DNA from: Oscillatoriales cyanobacterium
GTDB taxonomy: Bacteria > Cyanobacteriota > Cyanobacteriia > Cyanobacteriales > Microcoleaceae
DNA: 34,313 nucleotides
Direction: 5' to 3'
NCBI GenBank assembly: GCA_004292745.1
Contig: RDXH01000042.1
Span: forward strand, 1 to 34,313
Shown here: positions 28,832 to 34,313 of the stretch, piece after piece
How the letters are laid out: every line of letters begins with the position of its first letter
How positions within the stretch are numbered: position 1 is the first letter of the stretch
Translations under genes and position numbers: made by a program
The notes under the pieces: generated by a model
What the model was told of the DNA's origin: nothing
Seen by the model: the letters and a program-made list of their open reading frames with translations, nothing else
The model's database searches: none

Positions 28832-30127
28832 CTATTTTCCTTCCCAAATCAAATCTAAACGATCTTGAGATTCTTGTAAGGCTTTTTCTACAGGTTGTCC
28901 TAGCATAGAAGCTTCGATGGCGCGACCTAAATTTTGTGAAATGCGACTATATCCCGCGATAATAGGACGCGATCCGGCAACGGACATTTGATCTACAAAA
29001 ACTTTAATCACAGGTTTTCGTTTGATAAATTCTTGATAAGCTTGACTCTGCGCTGACTTCATATTAGCAGGTAAAAATCCAGTGCCAATACTCCATTTGG
29101 TTTGAAATTGTTCACTCAAAGCATACTCCAAAAACTTGAGGGCAGCCTTCTGTCTTTCGGGAGTAGTTTTCATCACAAATAATGTCCCAGTTCCGGTGAC
29201 TGTGGCTGGCCGAATATCGCTCGGCACTGGAAAAACTCCATAATCAACATTACTTTTCATAATATAAGTCCAAGGGCCAGTAATTTGCATTGCGACACGG
29301 CCGGAAATAAAATCGTCTTCTTCATAACCTCTTTCTGGCATTGATAAAGTCGCGGAACCATCTTTTAATAAATCTTGCCAAAATTGTATAGCCTTAATCG
29401 CACCCGGATTCATTAAATTAGGGCGATTATTTTCGATTATTTGACCATTGGCGCTTAGTAAAAAGGGAAACCAAGTGAAAGTAGTCCATTCTCCTTTTCC
29501 AAAAGGAATTAACATTCCATACTGTTCTGGTTTCCCATCAGAGTCTTTATCTATAGTTAGTTTTTTCGAGACTTCCCTTAATTCATCCCAAGTTTTAGGT
29601 AATTCCGTGATTCCGGCTGCTTTAAATAATTTAGGACGGTAAAAAATCCCTATAGAACTGGTAGAGATAGGCACTGACCATGTATGACCGTTTAATTGAA
29701 TTTCTTCGAGAACACGGGGATACAGTTCTGACTTCACTGGCAATTTGTCTAACCAATCTTCTAGGGGAACAATGGCATCTAAATTAACAAATTGACCTGT
29801 CATTTGGGGGTAAAAAGAAAGGATATCCGGTGGAGAATTACCCACCACAGATGTCAAGATTTTTGGTAATTGTTGGTCTAGTTCACCAGCGAAAATAGAT
29901 TCTACCTGAATGTCATGATTTTTCTGATTAAATTCTGCGACTAATTTTTGGAATACATCTCGGTTGACAGGAGGGTTAATTCCTTGCCATAGGGTTAAGT
30001 GAATGACTCCATCATTTTTGTGACTGACGGTTTGGCATCCTGTAAAAATAAACAAACCTACAGCGAGGATAATCGCTATTAAAGCACTTTTTTTGGGTGA
30101 AGCGATCGCCTTTATTTTCTTAATCAT
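28832..30127 (-). CDS. Extracellular solute-binding lipoprotein, family 1 (ABC sugar type)
   Basis: 431 residues. The hydrophobic N-terminal segment ends in a lipobox, FTGC with Cys31 as the lipidated residue, so the protein is anchored in the periplasm. The rest matches MalE/UgpB-type substrate-binding proteins: HLTLWQGINPP, DVFQKLVAEFNQKN, the domain-crossing GRVAMQITGPWTY, and the MKTTPERQKAALKFLEYALS C-terminal motif. It should deliver a sugar or glycerol phosphate-like ligand to an ABC permease, but no permease or ATPase genes are in view. Its ATG overlaps the stop of the glycosyltransferase upstream (ATGATTAA), which indicates coupled translation. The ligand is unknown. Confidence 0.93.
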   Translation of the reverse strand: MIKKIKAIASPKKSALIAIILAVGLFIFTGCQTVSHKNDGVIHLTLWQGINPPVNRDVFQKLVAEFNQKNHDIQVESIFAGELDQQLPKILTSVVGNSPPDILSFYPQMTGQFVNLDAIVPLEDWLDKLPVKSELYPRVLEEIQLNGHTWSVPISTSSIGIFYRPKLFKAAGITELPKTWDELREVSKKLTIDKDSDGKPEQYGMLIPFGKGEWTTFTWFPFLLSANGQIIENNRPNLMNPGAIKAIQFWQDLLKDGSATLSMPERGYEEDDFISGRVAMQITGPWTYIMKSNVDYGVFPVPSDIRPATVTGTGTLFVMKTTPERQKAALKFLEYALSEQFQTKWSIGTGFLPANMKSAQSQAYQEFIKRKPVIKVFVDQMSVAGSRPIIAGYSRISQNLGRAIEASMLGQPVEKALQESQDRLDLIWEGK

Positions 30128-30785
30128 TATTTAAATCAATATTTGCTGTAAAACTCTTACTCACACTGTCTTCCGCTCTCGTGTAAATATAAGTACGAGG
30201 TTGAGAAATTTTTACCGCTTTGAATTTTTTTTCAGCCCTTTCCCATAAATCGGTATCTTCTCCATAGGAAATATTTTGAAACCCTCTTAATTCAAACAAA
30301 ACATGACGTTTCAGAAAAAAAGTAGCACCCATAACACACTCTTCAGCATTAATTAGTTTTCCAGGTTGATAATAATCAGCTACAAAAATATCTCCATCCG
30401 TCTCAAAACCACCCGCAATACAATCCACTTCAGGATTAGCTTTCATATACTCCAAACGGGATTCTAAGTGATTTGGTTTATATCGATCGTCGCTATCTAG
30501 AAAAGTAATGTATTTACCGAAAGATGCTTGAATACCCGCATTTCTGGATAATCCCATTTTCCGGTTTTTATGCTTAAAATAGCGGATGTTTTCATATTTT
30601 TCCAGAAAGGGATTAATGATGTCAAATGTATCATCTTGACTGCCATCATCTATAATAAGTAACTCCCAATCTTTAAAGGTTTGATTGAGTACGCTATTAA
30701 TGCAATCGATCAAATATTTAGCTCGATTGTAAGTAGGTACAATAATTGATATTTCTGGGATATAAGAAAAACTCAGAGGACTCAT
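30120..30785 (-). CDS. Short family 2 glycosyltransferase
   Basis: A 221-residue GT-A transferase domain. It begins with ISIIVPTYNRAKYL (12-25), then LLIIDDGSQDDT and the metal motif DSDD (Asp97 to Asp100), and ends with ISYGEDTDLWERA as the acceptor-side ED motif. At 221 residues it is near the minimum for GT2 and lacks the C-terminal extension of the 17.3 kb relative, with which it shares only family motifs. No membrane segment is present. The gene overlaps the downstream lipoprotein gene by 8 nt. A dedicated glycan pathway is not evident here; donor and acceptor are unknown. Confidence 0.9.
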   Translation of the reverse strand: MSPLSFSYIPEISIIVPTYNRAKYLIDCINSVLNQTFKDWELLIIDDGSQDDTFDIINPFLEKYENIRYFKHKNRKMGLSRNAGIQASFGKYITFLDSDDRYKPNHLESRLEYMKANPEVDCIAGGFETDGDIFVADYYQPGKLINAEECVMGATFFLKRHVLFELRGFQNISYGEDTDLWERAEKKFKAVKISQPRTYIYTRAEDSVSKSFTANIDLNND

Positions 30786-31144
30786 AGGTGTAACAAAATG
30801 ATAAATTGTATATTTTGCAAGATGTTTGCAAATGGAAACTTGAAAAATTTAGACTTATTATATCATATTTTAATCAAAATATCAAGGTATTATATTAGCA
30901 ATGTAGCTATAGCAATCCTAAATCATTTGTGAATTTCTTACTCCCTCGCCTTAATAAGGTCCGGGTTGGGGTGGGGTAAAAAACTTTACGACTCCTGCAA
31001 GGACTGCTATAGCAATATACACCCTAGCTACTTTTGCTAATTTAATGGTACATGATTTGATTAAGACCGTAGTGCTAATCAGGTTATGGGAGGAGAGTGG
31101 GATGATTTATGGCAATTTTCCTGTTCGGCTGTCTGGATGTTTAT
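30786..31144. other. Intergenic region with a small inverted-repeat element
   Basis: 359 bp, AT-rich, between two minus-strand genes. It contains the element at 30906-31013. No gene is seen. Confidence 0.5.
30906..31013. mobile_element. Small inverted-repeat element (MITE-like) with internal palindrome
   Basis: Terminal 13-bp inverted repeats GCTATAGCAATCC (30906-30918) and GGACTGCTATAGC (31001-31013) match at 12 of 13 positions. The interior at about 30942-30977 (CTCCCTCGCCTTAATAAGGT, then GGGTTGGGGTGGGG) is a degenerate version of the palindrome inserted in ligA. At 108 bp it is too short to encode a transposase, so any movement would need one from elsewhere. Confidence 0.55.
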
Positions 31145-31702
31145 TTAACTATGCAATCCTTTAATTTCGATGAGTAACAATTCGCTGCCATCAATCCAAT
31201 AAAATACCTCCTTTGAAACAACATCATAAGCTTCAAAGTCTTCGATACACCAGGAACTTATGTGTTCTTCGTGTGGGTTATTGAACACTTCTTCTTGTGG
31301 CCACAATCCCAAGGGAATATTAATGATAATTTTTTCCCCTTTTTTGATGATTTTTTCAATTAAAGCGACGGCTTCATCTTTAGGTAGATGTTCAAGAATA
31401 TCACCCACAATGATTAAATCATAGTTGCTGACATCATCAATAACTTTTTGTGCGTCTCCTATGAAAATCTGGTCATACAAAAACCGATGAGTCTCCAGAA
31501 TATAAGGCTCAAAAATCTCAATGCCATCTATCTTAATACGCCATTCCGATTTGTTGTATCTTCCTTGTCCAATTTCCAGATATTCTCGTAACAGAAATCC
31601 CCATTTGCCAAAACCAATACCAATATCTAGTACAGATTTAGGAGAAATGTCCCATATTTTCTCAATTGTTGGAGAAATATGTTTCCAACTCGATGACGGC
31701 AT
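31145..31702 (-). CDS. Class I SAM-dependent methyltransferase
   Basis: A 185-residue Rossmann methyltransferase. Motif I SVLDIGIGFGKWG (about 23-35) binds S-adenosylmethionine; IDGIEIFEPYI supplies the acidic ribose-binding residue after strand 2; YDLIIVGDILEHL is the post-I/motif IV segment, and IIINIPLGLW the following strand. There is no signal peptide. The C-terminal third (EEHISSWCIEDFEAYDVV) resembles small sugar or natural-product methyltransferases, but the acceptor is unclear. The neighbours on the same strand are a glycosyltransferase and a CHAT protein, each separated by repeat-containing gaps, so an operon is not supported. A glycan or lipid modification role is a guess. Confidence 0.88.
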   Translation of the reverse strand: MPSSSWKHISPTIEKIWDISPKSVLDIGIGFGKWGFLLREYLEIGQGRYNKSEWRIKIDGIEIFEPYILETHRFLYDQIFIGDAQKVIDDVSNYDLIIVGDILEHLPKDEAVALIEKIIKKGEKIIINIPLGLWPQEEVFNNPHEEHISSWCIEDFEAYDVVSKEVFYWIDGSELLLIEIKGLHS

Positions 31703-32183
31703 ATAATTACCTGCGATGGATTATGTCATCTTAAACCATACCATTTATAGGTAAAAATACAATAGCTGCTCCCGACTTAAATTTCCACTGCTGCAATTGC
31801 TGTTTTTTGGATAATATCAAATCCTCTCTTCATCAGAATTATTCATCTCTCCGATATCTCTCTGTGTTCTCTGCGCTCTCTGCGGTGAAATCATTCCGAT
31901 TCCACCGGAAATGATATAACTCGATCGCACATCACACTCAGCAATCAATGCTAGTGGAAAGTAAGTATACCATAAATCTGGTATATCTCACTTATCTGGT
32001 TGCGGTGTCAAGTATGTGTTGCTTCCAGAGATACTTATGCTTAAACTACTTTGTTTGTCAAGTACCATTTGTACCAAATTAGATGAAATTACGGTGATGG
32101 CTCTACCCTCCCCTAATTATAAAGTAATTCCAAAAAAATCCCGACTTTTGAGTCTATTTATATCCGATCCTACATCTGTGAAA
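31703..32183. other. Intergenic region with repeat and hairpin
   Basis: 481 bp. It includes the dispersed repeat at 31811-31920 and a hairpin ATACCA-TAAATC-TGGTAT at 31967-31984. No supported gene; the plus-strand frame at 32016-32249 lacks a ribosome binding site and overlaps the CHAT gene end. Confidence 0.5.
31811..31920 (+). repeat. Dispersed MITE-like repeat, complete copy
   Basis: 110 bp. The left end (ATAATATCAAATCC, then CAGAATTATTCATCTCTCC) and right end (AATCATTCCGATTCCACCGG, then AAATGATATAAC) are imperfect inverted repeats. The core is CTCTGTGTTCTCTGCGCTCT. It is the best-preserved copy of the family. Confidence 0.7.
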
Positions 32184-34313
32184 TTACCAAGGATTTCCAA
32201 TCATAGTGAAACTACTCCAATAGTAAGGATGAGAGAAATTGCGGTTTGATTGCTGTAAATTAGGAGGTAAATTTAAAGTGGAATTGGTGGTGACTAACTG
32301 TCGGTTTGTCATCCTAATTTTACCAGCAATCATCGCCTGTTGAGCAAGTTGCAGAGCCTCTGTCTTAATTATCGATCCTCGAAGTTGGTTGTAAAATTCA
32401 CTCATCAGTCCCAAAGTGCCTCCATCATCAACATACCATAAACTCCCTAGGGCAGATTTAGCGCCGGATTTGACAGCTAAACCTCCAAAACCTAACTCTG
32501 CTTCCCGATCGCCCAAAGCCGTTCTACAAGCACTTAACACCAACAATTCCACTTGGGGACTGCGCCAATTCAAACTTTCCATGCGATCTAGCTGCAATTT
32601 ATAATTCCACATTTGAATGTAAGAATTGCTAGATTTTCCGGGTAGAAATTCAGCATGAGTTGCTAGGTGAACGATCCGAAATCCTCCCTGTTTGTGTTGG
32701 GAATTGAGATTATCTATAGTGAAAGTCGAATTGAGAAAAGATTGTCCCCGCCACTCACCATTAATTACCTGTAATTCTAGTGGTACACTGGGTAAGGGTT
32801 TTTGGTCAACAAACTCCGATCTACCCATTCCTAATAAGGAAGCACTCCTCACAGATTGATAATCGGTATTGGTATTGCTGAAACTGGGAATGAGACTAAA
32901 ATTATATTTTTCAATTAAGAAGCCTTTCCCATCGTGTAAAGCGGCAAAGGGTAGGCTGCGCAGCCCTGGATCTACTGATAGTAACAGGGTATGAATGCCT
33001 AATTTTTCTAAATCAGGCTCTAGCTGTGAGAACAACCATTTGTATAGTTGTTGGGCGGGAGGTAAATAGGTGTTAGTGTTGATTTTTCTAGGATTAGTAA
33101 TTTCATCCCGTAGTTGCTTGACTACGGGGAACAAAGCTGCTCTGTTGGCTGCGGGTACGCTGTAGCGAATTGGTTGTCCTAGGGGAGGAATTAAGATTAT
33201 TTCTAATTGTTCGTATCGGGAAACTAGATAAATAATACCAGACCGCCTACCTGTTTTTTGTTGGATGGTTTGTAAAGAGTTTTGAAATTTATTAATCATC
33301 ACGTTTTGCTCTGGGATGTTGGCGGTGACACCCAGATGTTCTAAAAATTCTTGATTTCTAATTTTTTCGATTTCCCAGACTGTTTTCTGTAGGTTATTTT
33401 GTTCAAAAATGCGATCGGGAGACGGAACATATCCCAGAACTTGATCTCCATTAGGGTTGACAATTGTTGATGTTTTTGAGTCTTTTGGAGGTATAACACC
33501 GCTGTGGGACAACTGGCTGGTGATACTTGGATCGATGGTTAAAACTCGATCGCCTATACCGCCAGGATTGTCTAAGGGTGCAATTTTGCGAGGTTGAGAG
33601 TCTTCTGGATTGAGGGTGGAAGATTCTGGTTTCGGTGTGGGTGTGGCTGTGGCTATGGCTGTCACAGGTGCGATCGGTGTTACGGGTACTTCGACAGATT
33701 CTAGGGTTGATGTTACCTGCTGATTTACCTGCTGGTTGATGACAGTTACCTCTGGATTTCCCGGCTGGTTTATTACTGTTTTTTCCTGATTTTCCTGTGG
33801 ACTTATGACAGTTATCGGTGGAGTTTGAGTCGGACTTATGACAGTTATCGGTGGAGTTTCAGTCGGATTTATGACAGTTATCGGTGGAGTTTGAGTCGGA
33901 TTTGTGACAGTTATCGGTGCAGTTTGAGTCGGATTTGTGACAGTTATCGGTGCAGTTTCGCTGGGAGTTGGAGTTACAAGCGCCGTTGGAGTTGGAGTTT
34001 GATTGGGAGTCGGAGTTATCGCCGGCGTGGGAGTGGGAGTGACACTGGGAGTGGGAGTTTCACTGGGAGTGGGAGTTATCGCGGGCGTGGGAGTTATCGC
34101 GGGCGTGGGAGTGGGAGTGACACTAGGAGTGGGAGTGACACTGGGAGTCGGAGTGGGAGTGACACTAGGAGTGGGAGTGACACTGGGAGTCGGAGTGGGA
34201 GTGACACTAGGAGTGGGAGTGACACTGGGAGTCGGAGTTATCACCGGAGTTGGAGTTTCACTGGGAGTGGGAGTGACACTGGGAGTGGGAGTGACACTGG
34301 GAGTCGGAGTGAC
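32184..34313 (-). CDS. CHAT-domain (caspase-like) protein with Thr/Pro repeat region; N-terminus beyond window
   Basis: At least 709 codons, open to the right edge; a GTG at 34242-34244 lies inside the repeat and is unlikely to be the true start. The C-terminal 400 residues are a CHAT domain, a caspase-fold protease found in cyanobacteria with TPR, NACHT or surface proteins. The catalytic His is in HLATHAEF (codon 32655-32657) and the Cys in [10 protein letters not shown] (codon 32526-32528). [19 protein letters not shown] and the terminal [15 protein letters not shown] are typical. The N-terminal part is an array of SVTPTP hexapeptides followed by five 11-residue [15 protein letters not shown] units, probably an extended spacer. 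A signal peptide or sensor domain may lie outside the window. The His-Cys dyad suggests an active protease. Confidence 0.9.
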   Translation of the reverse strand, partial: VTPTPSVTPTPSVTPTPSETPTPVITPTPSVTPTPSVTPTPTPSVTPTPSVTPTPTPSVTPTPSVTPTPTPAITPTPAITPTPSETPTPSVTPTPTPAITPTPNQTPTPTALVTPTPSETAPITVTNPTQTAPITVTNPTQTPPITVINPTETPPITVISPTQTPPITVISPQENQEKTVINQPGNPEVTVINQQVNQQVTSTLESVEVPVTPIAPVTAIATATPTPKPESSTLNPEDSQPRKIAPLDNPGGIGDRVLTIDPSITSQLSHSGVIPPKDSKTSTIVNPNGDQVLGYVPSPDRIFEQNNLQKTVWEIEKIRNQEFLEHLGVTANIPEQNVMINKFQNSLQTIQQKTGRRSGIIYLVSRYEQLEIILIPPLGQPIRYSVPAANRAALFPVVKQLRDEITNPRKINTNTYLPPAQQLYKWLFSQLEPDLEKLGIHTLLLSVDPGLRSLPFAALHDGKGFLIEKYNFSLIPSFSNTNTDYQSVRSASLLGMGRSEFVDQKPLPSVPLELQVINGEWRGQSFLNSTFTIDNLNSQHKQGGFRIVHLATHAEFLPGKSSNSYIQMWNYKLQLDRMESLNWRSPQVELLVLSACRTALGDREAELGFGGLAVKSGAKSALGSLWYVDDGGTLGLMSEFYNQLRGSIIKTEALQLAQQAMIAGKIRMTNRQLVTTNSTLNLPPNLQQSNRNFSHPYYWSSFTMIGNPW
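33807..34313. repeat. Coding tandem repeats: 33-bp units then 18-bp units
   Basis: Five 33-bp units beginning GACAGTTATCGGTG lie at 33807-33971. They are followed to the window end by an array of GTGACACTGGGAGTGGGA-type 18-bp units with variants (TTATCGCGGGCG, TCACTGGGAG). All are multiples of three, so copy-number change would keep the CHAT frame. Confidence 0.9.

Noticed and set aside
32016-32249. Plus-strand 77-codon frame
   Set aside because: It overlaps the 3' end of the CHAT gene on the other strand and has no supporting motif or ribosome binding site.

Overview
The window looks like a piece of a filamentous cyanobacterial chromosome (Oscillatoriales-like, by general impression). The reasons are the very frequent HIP1 octamer GCGATCGC and its GATCG core, heptanucleotide tandem repeats of the cyanobacterial STRR type, palindromic repeats of cyanobacterial style, and a typical gene set: glutamate synthase, multi-PAS kinases, a PATAN (PatA-type) response regulator, a DUF1400 hydrolase and a CHAT protein.

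Layout. (1) 1-4.2 kb: 5' part of glutamate synthase (minus strand, cut by the left edge), a DUF433/DUF5615 toxin-antitoxin pair, a small mannose-6-phosphate-isomerase-type cupin, two heptamer repeat arrays and an IscA/SufA-type Fe-S protein. (2) 4.5-17.3 kb, plus strand: a four-gene signalling cluster. It holds a 2153-residue soluble kinase (four CBS motifs, a GAF, about eleven PAS domains of which one is a complete LOV photosensor, and a HisKA_2/HATPase core), a 1229-residue membrane kinase (CHASE-like sensor, five PAS, a near-duplicate catalytic core), and two small REC-first histidine kinases 4 bp apart. (3) 17.3-23.6 kb, minus strand: glycosyltransferase, PatA-type regulator, yidD, truB, an RTX calcium-binding protein that looks 5'-truncated, and a secreted DUF1400/alpha-beta hydrolase. 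(4) 23.9-28.5 kb, plus strand: an HD phosphohydrolase, a VWA protein and NAD-dependent DNA ligase. (5) 28.8-34.3 kb, minus strand: a lipoprotein solute-binding protein overlapped by a short glycosyltransferase, a SAM methyltransferase, and a CHAT-domain (caspase-like) protein with a long Thr/Pro repeat region that runs off the right edge.

How the genes may work together. The two PAS kinases probably feed the REC domains of the two small kinases, because the first REC is of the type usually found beside HisKA_2 kinases. Blue light sensed by the LOV domain is one predicted input. A PatA-type regulator, the class used in cyanobacterial phototaxis and pattern control, lies just downstream on the other strand. 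That link is inference.

The most unusual features are repeat insertions. ligA carries two families of palindromic repeats in frame inside its coding region, adding roughly 90 residues. A degenerate copy of the first family also lies within a small inverted-repeat element near 31 kb. A second dispersed family of about 110 bp with terminal inverted repeats is present as two complete and two partial copies. Two genes have heptamer arrays ending 3-6 nt before their start codons.
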